Below are positions 1-10,989 of a DNA stretch of 64,000 nt, piece by piece. Source of the DNA: Loripinus fragilis (lineage: Eukaryota > Mollusca > Bivalvia > Lucinida > Lucinidae). Within the stretch, counting starts at the first letter, position 1. Each line of letters opens with the position of its first letter. Location of the stretch: NCBI GenBank assembly GCA_964019695.1, contig CAXHUL010000534.1:62001-126000 (forward strand). Reading direction: 5' to 3'. The notes beneath the pieces are model-generated. The model saw nothing but the letters and a program-made list of their open reading frames with translations. It was not told the DNA's origin and made no database searches. The translations under genes and the position numbers were made by a program.

Positions 1-1187
1 CCAATTATATGACATTATCCAATCAGATGTAGCCTTTTATTTGCAGCCAATAGTGCATTTTTTCAAAGTTTCTTTGTATCTTTTTTAGGTTTTATTAAGC
101 ATTGTCTTCATGCCTTGAACAATGGAATACTAATTGGATGGCGAAAACTATATGCTGGTTAGAGAGAGGTTGACCATATATGTCACAAGTCGTTGGCGCT
201 CATATCAAAAGTAAGTGTACATTGCATAAATAACTCTTTATCTGCTGGTTTTCTCTGCTGGAAGCCTTTGCAAACAGTTTGGGCCATGATCAGGCCCAAC
301 AAAATATTAGGGCCTCATGCCATCTGAATTTGATTCATACTCTTTACACAGTTAATCCATATTAATAATGAAATTTCACCAATGGATTGACTAGAAATCT
401 AAACTCATTTAGTGTATACAGCTTTTTAATTACCCAATGTGTGCTTATATGAGCATATGTGCTTATCAGGTCGAATAACATACCTTAAAAGTTCTAAAAT
501 TTTAAACATTTTTCTTTGAACAAAATGCTGATAACTCAGAACAGCAAATACTTCATACCATATTAATGTAGTATTGATTAATGCATTCTAGCTTCGAAAT
601 AAAATCTTGTTTAAACTAAGAGATTTTCAACTGCCTTCATTTGCTGATACATGTAAAGACCCAGATTTGCCAGTGTGAAATATAAAGTTCAAACATATAA
701 TAAAAATTGAAGCATCACCCTTGTCCGTTTGTCCCTTACATACCCTGGGTCTCATACGAATAATGTTTTTTCACAAACAATGGCCCCGGGCAGGGGTCAT
801 ATTTGTCACATTGACACATAAATTTCCAGTTATTATTATTGTTGGAAAAACAGAAACAAAGCCATTTTCAAAGTTGACCTAAATGCTAGTAAAAAGTAAA
901 GACCTCTATGAAATGCAAACAGTGAAGACCTTGATGAAATGCCAATACGACACAGCATTCCATTAGGGTCTGCACTGTTGCCGAGACAAAAGCAGTCTTC
1001 AGAGAAATAACTATTTTTTGGAAATCATAACTTGGACCCCTCAATTTATAGAATGGGCCATTCTGACTTCATTATAAGTAAAAGTCTGAAAAGGCTCAGT
1101 AATTTTTTGCTTTCAGGATATTGCCTATATTTTCATACAATTTTACAAACTTTTATTGAAAGGTTACTGTTTGGTTTATCATTGCAG
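1..1187. other. AT-rich non-coding stretch
   Basis: No gene is recognisable here. Around 890-1040 the words for 'gaagacc...gatgaaatgc' resemble the inner part of the TIR element seen complete at 36773-37002 and 52131-52352, so a decayed copy is likely. Near 275-300 there is half of the recurring GCAAACAGTTTGG hairpin. If the exon at 1188 is real, this stretch is intron. Confidence 0.4.
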
Positions 1188-1365
1188 GGAAAAAGATGAA
1201 GTATGCAGTCCATATAGTGTAGACTCAGTTTTCTTCAAACTACTCACCTTAGCCCCCATGATGCTAAAACGAGTTTTGGGTATAGAAGATTTTGATTATT
1301 GGAGAGCCTATCTGAGACCTGCTGTTGATCAAGGAATCTTTAATAGGCTTAGGACAAGAACATGA
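1188..1365 (+). CDS. Possible terminal exon of an unrecognised gene
   Basis: A pyrimidine-rich acceptor (TTTATCATTGCAG, AG at 1186-1187) precedes an open frame of 58 codons that enters in phase 2 and ends at TGA 1363-1365. The peptide begins EKDEVCSPYSVDSVFF, has a hydrophobic middle (LLTLAPMMLKRVLGI) and a charged end (WRAYLRPAVDQGIFNRLRTR). Composition is protein-like and unlike the repeats around it, which is why I list it. I do not recognise the family, no donor follows, and no clear AATAAA was found just downstream. The upstream exons, if any, lie before the window or are unseen. It could also be a chance open frame or a transposon remnant. Confidence 0.3.
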
Positions 1366-1453
1366 CAGCCAAGTAGAAAATGTGCTACATGTAGTTTCGA
1401 CAATTGTGTTCCATCTAAGTGATAAGAACAGTTCTAAGTAAAAATATTTTTTT

Positions 1454-1501
1454 GTGGGTACTCATTGGAAGCATCTCAATGAGACACTTCCAATGAGCAC
1501 C
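1454..1501. repeat. Hairpin element P1, variant copy
   Basis: Near-palindrome with the centre CATCTCAATGAGACACTT, arms GTGGGTACTCATTGGAAG and CTTCCAATGAGCACC. It shares centre and outer ends (GGGTACTC / GAGCACC) with the P1 family (best copies at 36588 and 60696) but the arm interior differs. Confidence 0.7.
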
Positions 1502-1590
1502 AAAGTTTTTGTGGAATAATGAATCCTCCCGTATAAGATAGTGCATAGTTCAAAATTAATTTCCTTTTTTCTCAATTAAATCATTATTGT

Positions 1591-1690
1591 ATGAGGATAC
1601 TCAAAAGAACAGTCTTATTGAGACTTTTCAGAACCAAAAGCAAATGTTAAAACTGATGAGTAAGAAAATATTTACATTTTTACTGTAAAA
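1591..1690. repeat. Hairpin element P1, decayed copy
   Basis: GGATACTCAAAAGAACAGTC on the left, a damaged right arm (TTGAGACTTTTCAGAACC), then the family's right flank AACTGATGAGTAAGAAAATA, the same flank seen after the copy at 5400-5448. Confidence 0.6.
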
Positions 1691-2050
1691 ATTTTGTTAA
1701 CCTTGAATTAAGGCAAGAACATATTTGACAGTTTTTAAGTGTAGACCAGATGATAGTTATAAGGAACCTGAATGAGGTTTAACTATTGTTACAAACATTT
1801 TTCTACTGAAATTGACACTGGATTTTAACCATAATGATGACAATCAGTGTTTTTGTTTTGTCAGTATTACATGCACTTCCTGTTTATTGAATAACACATC
1901 ATTGATGGATACTTCTTAATTCCAATCTTGAGTAGCATTTGGGGTCAAGTCTGACTGGACTAGGGACCAGACTTCATGTTGTATAAATCTGATTGTACAT
2001 TTATCATGCACTGTTTGAATCAGACTGTTTTGGTACATGTGACCTTATTA

Positions 2051-2197
2051 CACTTATATCTTAAGAAATGTCTGATTTACCCTTATTTTCTTAAGAAATG
2101 TCTGATTTACACTTATTTTCTTAAGAAATGTCTGATTTACACTTATTTTCTTAAGAAATGTCTGATTTACACTTATTTTCTTAAGAAATGTCTGATT
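2051..2197 (+). repeat. 30-bp minisatellite, about five units
   Basis: The unit TTAAGAAATGTCTGATTTAC plus ten more bases starts at 2061, 2091, 2121, 2151 and 2181 with almost no divergence, so the expansion is recent. Because 30 is divisible by three it produces a repetitive open frame (FLKKCLIYTY repeated) that is an artefact. Confidence 0.95.
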
Positions 2198-2320
2198 GAA
2201 TCATCTCAATGAGACACCAAAAGATGAAATCTTGAAGTTGGGTTGAAGATGAAGGGCAAATTGTAACATAAGTATGCTTATGGAAAAATGTTTTAAACAG
2301 GTATTGTTTGTTTAGAATAT

Positions 2321-2366
2321 GTGTACTTGAAAGAACCGTCTCAATGAGACGGTTGTTTTGAGCACC
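2321..2366. repeat. Hairpin element P1 copy
   Basis: Arms around AACCGTCTCAATGAGACGGTT with outer ends GTGTACTTGAAAG and GTTTTGAGCACC. Most of the stem is intact. Confidence 0.8.
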
Positions 2367-2601
2367 TAAAACAAATGATAAGAAAAATATTCACAATTTT
2401 ACTCACAAAAATTTGGTTTTATCTTGACCTAGCTATGAAATATACAGGTAGCATGTTCAATAACTTGTAACAAAATTGCAAAACTTAGCTGACCATGAAT
2501 TCTAACCTGCCTCAAAGTGTTTGATCTTATCTGAATAATAAGGGATTGATGAGTTTAGACCCAACTTGCTCAGATATACCATTGGGTAATTGGTAAGAAC
2601 T

Positions 2602-2844
2602 GGCCCCGAGGTTATAAAACTTTTTTCATGCACAACTCAGCTTAGCACAAAAATTTCCCTACTCATAAAGGTTAAAATGCCAACAATTGTTGGTATTTTA
2701 ACATTTATTAGCATGATAAATCTAATATTTGAGAGACTTAAAGCAAGAACAAATTTTATTTGTTGGTATTTAATTTTTTATGAGCAGTTGGAATTTCGCT
2801 CTCAGTTGAGTTGAGCATGAAAAAAGTTTTATAACCTTGAGGTC
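2602..2844. mobile_element. MITE with GGCCCCGAGGTTATAAAAC termini, copy 1
   Basis: A 243-bp non-coding element with inverted termini: left GGCCCCGAGGTTATAAAACT, right AGTTTTATAACCTTGAGGTC. Subterminal CATGCACAACTCAG is matched by TTGAGTTGAGCATG, and the middle holds the hairpin GCCAACAATTGTTGG. A second copy at 29095-29336 matches along its whole length, which fixes the ends. No transposase is encoded and I see no clear target duplication. Confidence 0.85.
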
Positions 2845-3249
2845 TGATTAGATCTAGGTCATTAGGTGACGTTTGACTTATTTTCAAGGTCACAAGAGAT
2901 CATAGAAAGTTGAAAAATTCCTTTATTACACCATAATAGATGGATAGATTTGAAACAAGCTTGCACATAGATATATCAGATTCAAAGGGTATTTAATTTC
3001 AAGGTCAAATAATTTGAAAAAAATCTTGTGTCTGATCTGAATGTGCCAGTTACTATGGTAACATTATGGTAGGAGTTTTTATTCCCTAGGAAATCAGAGG
3101 GATATTTAGCAATTCTCTCAATATCTCGCCCTAAATCGGTCCCTGCTTAAGACACAGACCTTGACTATGTTTAAATAGGCAATTACAATGTATAGTGCAA
3201 AGCTATATTGGTGGGGGACATATTGCTTTTGGCGCAGATCCTGTTGTTG
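2845..3249. other. Non-coding, degenerate repeat remnants
   Basis: Contains TCAAGGTCA words (2886, 3001) like those in the arrays at 11960 and 56980, and at 3049 a palindrome GTTACTATGGTAAC that may be a diverged first unit of the 186-bp array. No coding signal. Confidence 0.4.
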
Positions 3250-3535
3250 TCCCCATCCCTGACCACATGGCTTCTCTTTTGTTTTACCGTTCCTTCATTG
3301 GTATTGTTGCTGTCATAGCAACCAGGCAACCAAATATACAAATAAGCAAAGTATTTTATTATTTGACCATGTAGTTAAATTGATCATAATGCTATAGAAA
3401 GACCGTATCTGATCCCAGAATTTGCTGTAAATTGATCTTGAACCATCTATATATATACTGATTTTTTATATCTTCAGTGGTTTGTTTTTTTTTGTTTCAA
3501 TAGCAACCAGATATATGACTTTGCAAATACTTTAT
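3250..3535 (+). repeat. 186-bp tandem array, left remnant
   Basis: Two diverged units. TAGCAACCAG recurs at 3316 and 3501 (185 bp apart) followed by the unit's GCAAAGTATTTTAT / GCAAATACTTTAT block. The array stops at the target duplication ATACTTTAT (3527-3535) of the inserted TIR element and resumes at 5293. Confidence 0.7.
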
Positions 3536-3548
3536 GGAAGTGTCTGCT

Positions 3549-3625
3549 GACAACCGGTTGTCACTAGCAAAAAGTCTAGTGACAACCGGTTGTCACCAGC
3601 AAAAAGTCTGCTGACAACCAGCTGT
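3549..3625. repeat. Left terminal array of GACAACCGGTTGTC
   Basis: Palindromes at 3549, 3581 and 3613 (the last degenerate, ending CAGCTGT), each 32 bp apart, joined by TAGCAAAAAGTCTAG-type spacers. AACCGGTT is the core bound by Grainyhead-type factors; whether it is bound here is unknown. Confidence 0.85.
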
Positions 3626-4399
3626 ATTTTTCCAATACTACTGTATACTTAGCATGTTTTCTTGGAAATCTACATCAGTCTATAGTTGAATTTTAAATAC
3701 AGTTATAAAAAACTTGAATAAATATTGAATAAGAAAATAATGAATTTACAATTTGGTATTTTTATTACAGAAAAAGATTTATATAGTTTGCAATGCGGAA
3801 AAATACCAGATAAAGATTTATTGCTTACAGTTTACATAATTATCAAGGTTTATTTATCTTAATTCTTATCAACTTTTATGATACTACCACACTTAAGGGA
3901 ACAAATATATTATAAACCTAAAAATTATTATTGCAGTGTCCACAATGAATGGACAATATCATTTAAGCATTATCAGTATAAACTAAGCACCAGAATCAAA
4001 TTGAATCCTAATTTTTTTAAGAGGAAAAATTTGCGCTCACTAATCAGGACCCTTGATAAAGAGCAATCTGATCAGTGACTATTTGTCGTTGGCAAATTAA
4101 TAATTAATAACCGTCTTGGATTAGTAAAAATCCTAAAAAAACAACTGGAAGTTTCCATTTACCACACTTGTCCACCTAGCACTAATAAAACGGCTAGATA
4201 AGAATTTACAGCTCAGCATATGTTGTAAGTAGACACCCTCTCTAGATAAATCAAAACATATTGAATTTGAAATAAGCTTGAAATAAAACTGATATCATTA
4301 TTACAGTAATTGTTTAAGCACCAAAATCAAATTACTCGACAAGGAAAAGTTTCCACAAACAAATTGATCAAGGATCAGCATGTCCCATAAAAGGAGCTG

Positions 4400-4850
4400 A
4401 GTGAGTCTGTTGAGTCCTTATCTTTGCTTTATCTCCTTTTTATATCTTGATTTATATGTTTTTGGAGATGATGCATGGATAAGTTAGGGTCTTTCATGCA
4501 AACCAAACATCTATGTGTCTTGATCCACCTCTGAACTAAGGGTGAGGTTGGCGCGCCATGAAACCGGTTTAAGCCCTCCAGTAAAATATTTTTACTGACC
4601 GTTCAAAGGCGGTACTTCTTTTGTGGATCATTTATGTTATTTATGTCTTGTGTTTGCCATACTTTCTCTTCTGTTCATTGCTGCTTTGTGGTCACCTGAA
4701 TGGAAAGGGCTGACCTCTTAGAGCTCTTGTTTGTGATGTTTATTATGATTTTGTTACTTTCCCATTTGGTATCCTGGGACAGGTGTGGTACTTGATGGTA
4801 TCGATTCCTGATCCTTGTCGTCTTTCTGACTCTGATCAGGGGCTATTTGT
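4400..4850 (+). mobile_element. Penelope-like element tail fragment
   Basis: Matches the tail that follows the RT remnant at 13320-13790 (opposite strand): the landmarks ACATCTATGTGTCTTGATCC, GGTGAGGTTGGCGCGCC, GACCGTTC..AAGGCGG and GTGGTCACCTG occur in the same order. It is a 5'-truncated copy carrying no coding sequence, sitting inside the TIR element. Confidence 0.8.
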
Positions 4851-5144
4851 TAACTATTCTAATAAATAAGCTGTAAGAGTCCAGATAATCAAGTGGAAGA
4901 TTCCATTTTATAATAGTTAAAAGAATAGTACCTTTAATCATGATTAGTCAATTTACCAATAATTACCAAGCATTGTATAATTGAAACTTAATATCATTTG
5001 ATCATGTACACAAATGTATATTTTTTGTATAAAATCTCTATATACATACATATGTATAGAAAAACAATTTATAGCAGAGTATATCATTAAATGGCTGATA
5101 ATGTTGAATAGGGTACACATTGTTATTGAAAAAAATACAGCTGG

Positions 5145-5278
5145 TTGTCAGCAGACTTTTTGCTGGTGACAACCGGTTGTCACCAGACATTTTGCTAGTG
5201 ACAACCGGTTGTCGCCAGACATTTTGCTAGTGACAACCGGTTGTCAGCAGACCAAAAAGTCTGGTGACAACCAGTTGT
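5145..5278. repeat. Right terminal array of GACAACCGGTTGTC
   Basis: Exact palindromes at 5168, 5200 and 5232, a near copy at 5265, and a degenerate one at the inner edge. Inverted relative to the array at 3549-3625, with one or two more units. Confidence 0.85.
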
Positions 5279-5374
5279 CAGCAGACCTCGCCATACTTTA
5301 TTATTGGAACATGTAACACAATAGTATAGTATGTCTATGCCTTTAGTTAAGAGTGTGTACCAATTTTTTTTTTC

Positions 5375-5490
5375 TTATTTCTCAACCAAAACATATGTTG
5401 TGGGTACTCAAAAGAACTGTCTCAATGAGAAGGTTCTTTTGAGTATCCAAAACATATGCTTAAACTGATGAGTAAGAAAATATTAAAACT
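5375..5490. repeat. Hairpin element P1 with both flanks
   Basis: Core 5400-5448 (GGGTACTCAAAAGAACTGTC and the matching right arm), left flank TTCTTATTTCTCAACCAAAA and right flank AACTGATGAGTAAGAAAATA. The flanks are themselves imperfectly inverted, so the element is longer than the core. Confidence 0.8.
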
Positions 5491-5610
5491 TTAACACTGA
5501 AGAATTTTACTTATCTATAACTGTTACCAGTTTAAAAGAATTACTAAAAACTGATCTCAAATACCTAAAATAGCAAAATTAGTGCTTTTGTCGTCAGTAG
5601 AGTGCTATTT

Positions 5611-7825
5611 GTTGCCATGGCAGCTAGACTTTTGATTTGACAAAGCTTTTTTTATGATTGAATCATGTACTACATGGGATACATTTTAAGTATGATACTA
5701 TGAACTAACTGTACCAGTTTAAGAAAATGCTTAAATTGATCTCAAAATACATAAAACATCAAAATTTGACCTTTTGTCTTTATAAGTGTGTTATATGTTG
5801 TCATGGCAACTAGGCATATGATTAGAGAAGGCTTTTTAAGTTAGAATTATGTAATACATGAGATGCACTTTAGTTTTGATACGATAGACTTACTGAACCA
5901 TACATTATGACAAAGCTTTCTATGTTTGAATAATGTACTGCATAGGCATGTGATGCACTTAAAATATGATGCTATTGACTTATTGAACCAAATGAACCAG
6001 TTTAAAAAAAATGCTAAAAATTATATGAGCCGTGAAATGAGATTTTCAACAATCTGTAAGGTGCGACCAGCAAAGTCTCAGATCAGCCTACCCTTTATAT
6101 GCGCAGTCTGATCAGAACATTTGCTAGTCGCTTGAATATTCTAGGAGTGTTAAGCTACTGACCAAACATCATTCTGAGTTTCTAAGCTTAAAAGGAGGCT
6201 CCACAGGCTCATCCGAGTCTACACTTGTCAAAATGCCACATTGTTGGTTATCACATGCCATGGCTTATATCAAAGTGCTTGAAAATATCAAATAAGGTCT
6301 TTTATCTTTGATAGTGTACAATTTGTTGCCATGGCAACAAGGCATGTGCTTTGCAAAACAGTTTATGTTTTAATCATGTAAAACAAGACTTGTTTAACAT
6401 ATATGATGCTTTGAACTAACTTAACCAGTTTACAAAAATTGCCAAATTGATCTCAAAATACCTAAAGTAGCAGAATTATCCTATATGTCTTCGATAGTGT
6501 AATACTTGTTGCCATGGCAACTCCACATATGATTTTTTGCAAATGTTTTTACTTTTAATCATGCAAAACAAGAGTCAAACTAAAAGTATGATGCTATTGA
6601 CTAACTCTACCAGTTTACAAAAATTGTTAAAAATTGATTTTAAAAAAGCTAAAAAAGCGAAATTAGGCTATATGTCTTAAATAGTGTACTATTTGTTGCC
6701 ATGGCAGCAAGTCATATGATTTTGCAAAAATTTTTATTTTTAAATTCGGTAAAACAAGAGTTACACTCTAAGTATGATGCTATCAACCAACTGTAACTAG
6801 GTACAAAAATTGCTAAAAATTTATCTCAATATTGCCAAATTAACAAAAATTGGCTATATTTCTGTGATAGTGTGTTATTTGTTGCCATGGCAACTAGGCA
6901 TATACTTTTGCAAAGTATTTTATTTTTGAATCATGCAGAACAAGAGTTAAACTATAAGTATGATGCCATTGACTAACAGTACCAGTTTACAAAAATTGCT
7001 AAAAATTGATTTTAAAACAGCTAAAATAGCTAAATTAGGCCATATGTCTTCGATAGTGTATTATTTGTTGCCATGGCAACTGGTCATGTGATTTTGCAAA
7101 TATTTTTATTTTTGAATCAGGTAATACAAGAGTTGCACTCTAAGTATGATGCTATGAACTAACTGTAACAAAATACAAACATTGCTAAAAATTGATCTTA
7201 AAATTGCCAAATTAGCAAAATTTGGCTTAATTTCTTCGATAGTGTGTTATTCGTTGCCATGGCAACTAGGCATATGATTTTGCAAAGTGTTTTATTTTAT
7301 AATCATGCAATACAAGAGTTAAACTATAAATATGATGTTATGAACTAACTGTACCAAGTTACAAAAAATGCTAAAAATTGATCTCAAAATGGCTAAAATA
7401 GCAAAATTAGGCAAAATGTCGTTGGTAGTGTGTTATTTGTTGCCATGGCAACTAGGCATATGATTTTGCAAAGCATTTTATTTTTGAATAACACCAAACA
7501 AGAGTTGCTCTTTATGTATATTGATAAGACATATCTATATCAATCTACACAAGTTGCCAAAAATTGACCTCAAAAACCCTAAAAATGCCATTTTTGAATT
7601 TTGCTCTTCAGTGGTATACTCTTTGTTGCCATGGCAACAACATAAGCAATTAATTCAATTGAAAGCTTGGCTTAAAATGTAAAAGTTGTGTCATATGTTT
7701 GTATTAAATGTGTTTTTTCTTTATGCTGGAAGGCAGTTGTATGTAATATTTGACTGAAATAGGGCAATTTCGGTTGATTATTGTCCCATTTTTGCTAAAA
7801 TATTAATTTCCGTTGCCATGGTTAC
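5611..7825. promoter_or_regulatory. Array of RFX X-box-type palindromes
   Basis: GTTGCCATGGCAAC is present exactly at 6325, 6508, 6881, 7067, 7253, 7439 and 7625, with one- or two-base variants at 5611, 5797, 6695 and 7812. This 14-mer equals the symmetric consensus bound by RFX-family winged-helix factors. The identity of the motif is established; its use in this genome is inference. No gene start is recognisable close by. Confidence 0.4.
6024..6275. mobile_element. MITE, GCATGAGATTTCCAAC family, copy 1 (inverted)
   Basis: Ends ATGAGCCGTGAAATGAG and TATCACATGCCATGGC are imperfect inverted copies. Inside is the hairpin TCTCAGATCAGCCTA .. GCGCAGTCTGATCAG and the block CTCATCCGAGTCTACACTTG shared with the copies at 50222 and 51136, here in the opposite orientation. 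It interrupts the 186-bp array. Confidence 0.8.
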
Positions 7826-7830
7826 CAAAA

Positions 7831-8589
7831 TGATAATAATAAAAAATAAAAATATTTTTTCTTGTTCTTACATCATAACCTTTCTGTGATATCAAAATCA
7901 ACCAAATTTGTTGACCATCATGTGGAGTCACCTGCATGATTTTTATCTGAACCGGCACTTAAGAGCAAATGCATTATACAATAGAACAACTGGCTCCACA
8001 AGTTGGAGTATAACAATGAAATAATTTCAAAACTGAGATGAATCCAACCTACCAAACTTTACTAAAACTCATGCACCTTTAAAAGAAGAGATTCATTCAA
8101 AGTCTCTGTTTGAATAGCGTATCTGAACACAATTTCATTGGAAGTAAGATTGCCAAGATTAGCTGGCAGCTATCTAAGCCTATCAAATGAACAAAATTGG
8201 ACAAGTCAAGACAAAATGGTTAGAACTTTCAATGTCACCACACCAACAGGAGGGGCTAGGAATAAATGCGCGCTCTTTAACCCATTAAAGGTGAAATCAT
8301 TTTCCTATTATATCAACTGGATGAGTCCATTTCAGATCTAAGCATTATTGGTTAGTAATTCATATTTCTATTCAAATTTTAATACACAATTCTGAAAGCT
8401 AATAGTGAAGACCTTGATCAGACGCCACGGTGTGTGGACTACACTGTTTGCCTATGCCCAATAAAAGTGACGCAATGCTGATATAGGTTAATCTAATGGC
8501 TTCTGTTTGAATGTATCAGGAAGGGATGACTTTCCAACGATTCTTTTGAATGTTCAGACTAAATCACCATAACATACTGGCTCTGATAT
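7831..8589. other. Non-coding stretch
   Basis: No supported feature. Around 8405-8460 GAAGACCTTGATCAGACGCC followed by GGACTACACTGTTTGCC is a remnant of the dispersed GCAAACAGT hairpin. The short open frame at 8138 has no splice or family support. Confidence 0.4.
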
Positions 8590-8800
8590 GCCTGTTGCAG
8601 AAGAGGTTTTTAGTGTCCTTTCTAGTTTTGCAATCATAATGAAGAGGAGAGAGCTGGTTGATTTGATTTGGTTGTCTTCCTGATGTCTTGTGAATGATGG
8701 AGTTCTGAGACTCTTTCTAACGCTGCCATGGGATGGTCTGCAGTGTGTTATTGTGATATTACCTGATCATACTCAAACAAAGTTGTATTTATCAATCAAC
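8590..8800 (+). repeat. Dispersed repeat R2 (TTTTCTAATTTTGCAAT type)
   Basis: Shares CCTTTCTAGTTTTGCAATCA, a GTCTTCCTGATGTCTTGTG block and CTGATCATACTCA with 38680-38960, in the same order. A related reverse copy lies at 17790-18170. Coding content none; possibly another retroelement tail. Confidence 0.55.
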
Positions 8801-8869
8801 TATGAGTGTCTGTTGAAGAATTTATGAAATCCTTCATAATAATTAATCGATAATAATTCCTTTTACTAT

Positions 8870-10060
8870 TGTCGGAGCAACTGCAAAATAGTAAATATCA
8901 AAATTGGCTGCCAGTGGCCATAATTGTTGACGAAAAAAATCGCAGATGCACAACTAGGCCACCAAATGGACATCATCCTTGACAAGTTTTAGAAAATCTG
9001 TCTAAAGATATTTGTGAATATGCGATAACAAAATTAATACGTGGAAAAGCAAAGGGCAAATGGCAATTTCAAAATAGTTGTCTCGTGGCCATATTTGACA
9101 ACAGATCAGAACAAAAATTGCAAGTAAATAACTAGACAACTAGAATAATATGTTAGGCTGGTTGTGAAAACATCTGACAACGGGTTTGAGGTGATGTCAT
9201 GACTAAAAAAGTCAAAAATGACCACCGACTGCAATTTTTTTCTACGTTTCGTAACAAAAATGGTAGCCTGCTACGGTGCACAGCTACACTACTAGGAGAA
9301 CATCTCAGACAAGGTTTAGGTAAAATCCGCCTGATGGTCTCGAAGGAGATGCAATAACAAGACAGTTACAGTGTAAACTAAAGGGCAACCAGAATCAAAA
9401 AGAAGGCGAGCACGCAGCTAGATTTGACGACAGATTGACACCAAAATCGCAGGTACATATCTAGACCATGGAAAGAACAAGTCAGGCTGTTTTAAGAAAT
9501 CTGATCAGCAGGTTCAGAGAATATGAGATAACAACTTAAATCAAAGATTGCAGCAGGCGGCCATATTTGTTGACAATCTGAAATCAAAATGACAGGTGCG
9601 CAAGTAAGCCACTGGGACAACATCCCAGGAAAAATCCATCTTATGGTCTGGGAGGCGATTCACTAACAAGACTGTTACCAATGTAAAGCAAAGGGTAACC
9701 GGTATGTAAAGGTGGTTGTTGCGTTGCATTTGCTTGATGGTGGAAAGAAACCAAAATACCAGGTGCATGACTAGAATACTAGGAGAACAGTTTAGGCTCG
9801 TTTTGAAACAAAATCTGACCGTGGTATTAGAGGAGACGCGATAAAAAGTAAAATTAAAGATGGCATCAGGCTGCCAAATTTGCTGACGATTCCAAACCAA
9901 AATGACAAATGAGCAACTAGGCCTCTCGCGAAATATCCCAGACAAGTTTTGGAAAAAATCTACATAAGGTTCTTGGAGAAGATTCGATAGAAAGAAAAGT
10001 TTATGGACGAACGGTAGACGGATAGACACCAGAGACTCCACTTTAGAAAAGATAAGCTCT
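8870..10060. repeat. Degenerate tandem repeat ending in GGACGAACGG
   Basis: Blocks such as 'GGCCATATTTG..GACAATC', 'CAAAATGACAGGTGC', 'GGACAACATCCCAG' and 'GTAAAGCAAAGGGTAACC' recur every 200-300 bp with heavy drift, and the array ends with GGACGAACGGTAGACGG near 10000, the same type of ending as the array at 11960-13150. The long minus-strand open frame (9541-10041) is a by-product. Confidence 0.7.
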
Positions 10061-10989
10061 ACCGCCGTTAAAGTTAAAAATGAAAGTCTACAACAACTGG
10101 TATTTGGGGCGTTACTTTTATAAAGAGAACTGGTGATTTCAAAGTGATATGGACCTGTACATTGGAGTGGTACAGGCTAGATAGAAAGAAAAGAGTACGA
10201 CAATCGATTAGGTTGTGTTTATGTAAATCATTTTCGATTTACCTGCAAACAAAATTATTTTGATTCCCCATTAACACAAACTTTTTGCAGCAAAACGGCC
10301 AAAGAGGGACTACTCTTAACTGTTCTGATAGTTAACACAGACTGGATTAGACAATATGTTATCAGGTGGCAAAAATCTGACATAAAGTTTCTTAGTTAAG
10401 GCGGAATTCCTCCCCACATGTAAGATGGTAAACGATTGCATGAATGACCTGACTAGATGTTGCAGTTACTTGGATCTCCAGAATTACTTTTTCAAAGTTG
10501 GCCTGTGGTTTCTAAATTGTGATTTTCTGGAATCCATTTGCAGCAGTAGATACATGAAACCAGGAAAGAAATACTGTACAGTGATTATTGAGTTTTCTAT
10601 AATCTTATCCCAGACAATATCAGTATTGTAGTGCCTTTATTCTGGGGCGAAATCAGCGTTTGTATTATAAAATTAAATTGTAATCTGTCTGGTGAAGTTT
10701 TAAAATGTTTACTTATTATCAATATTGTTTTAAATTTGATGCTACGTTATTCAAATTACATATATTTTCTCCTGTATACTTATAAAACCTGCAAAATAGT
10801 GTTGTTATTTGCCTTTAAATTCGACATTTTGATATCTGGGTATATTTTGGGAAATGCATGTACATTGTATTGCTATTACATGTATATCTGGACATTGTCA
10901 TATTAAGAAAAAAAGGTGCAAATAGGAAATAATTTAAATGGAAACAGCATTTATTATGTACTGTGATATCAAATAAAGTATTGACACAC
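10061..10989. other. Non-coding, AT-rich
   Basis: No gene supported. Two short open frames (10425-10631, 10631-10906) are hydrophobic AT-driven translations. An AATAAA at about 10972 could be a 3'-end signal but no matching coding exon was found. Confidence 0.35.

Larger units (their letters stand above)
3536..5292. mobile_element. Non-autonomous TIR element (MULE-like), inserted in the 186-bp array
   Basis: The ends are inverted copies of each other: left GTCTGCTGACAACCGG, right CCAGTTGTCAGCAGAC. Each terminal region is itself an array of GACAACCGGTTGTC palindromes at 32-bp steps. Flanking ATACTTTAT at 3527-3535 and 5293-5301 looks like a 9-bp target duplication, and the sequence on both sides is the same 186-bp satellite. 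Long TIRs with a 9-bp duplication fit Mutator-like elements, but no transposase is present, so the superfamily is inference. The inside holds a Penelope-like tail (4400-4850) and otherwise nothing recognisable; the 66-codon frame at 3878 is not convincing. Confidence 0.75.
5293..7830 (+). repeat. 186-bp tandem satellite array
   Basis: Each unit contains AAGTATGATGCTAT, AACTGTACCAGTTTACAAAA, GCTAAAAATTGAT, a GATAGTGTGTTATT block, the palindrome GTTGCCATGGCAAC and GGCATATGATTTTGCAAAG. Palindrome starts at 6325, 6508, 6695, 6881, 7067, 7253, 7439, 7625 and 7812 give a period of 186 bp with very little drift (183-187). The left part is interrupted by a P1 hairpin (5375-5490), a MITE (6024-6275) and a partial unit duplication near 5880-5985. 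Units differ by scattered point changes, so the array is not freshly expanded, yet the palindrome is the best-kept segment. Confidence 0.95.

Noticed and set aside
1976..2212. 78-codon frame with repeated FLKKCLIYTY
   Set aside because: It translates the 30-bp minisatellite, whose length is a multiple of three.
5460..5490. CTGATGAG followed by GAAA-like bases, hammerhead-ribozyme-like
   Set aside because: Stem II and stem III cannot be formed and the motif is the flank of the P1 hairpin; no proper hammerhead core was seen in the Penelope tails either.
3549..7638. Regularly spaced repeats reminiscent of CRISPR
   Set aside because: Animal DNA; the 32-bp steps are near-identical spacers in transposon ends and the 186-bp period is a satellite.
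9541..10041. 166-codon minus-strand open frame
   Set aside because: It lies wholly in a degenerate tandem repeat, crosses unit boundaries and has no family signature.
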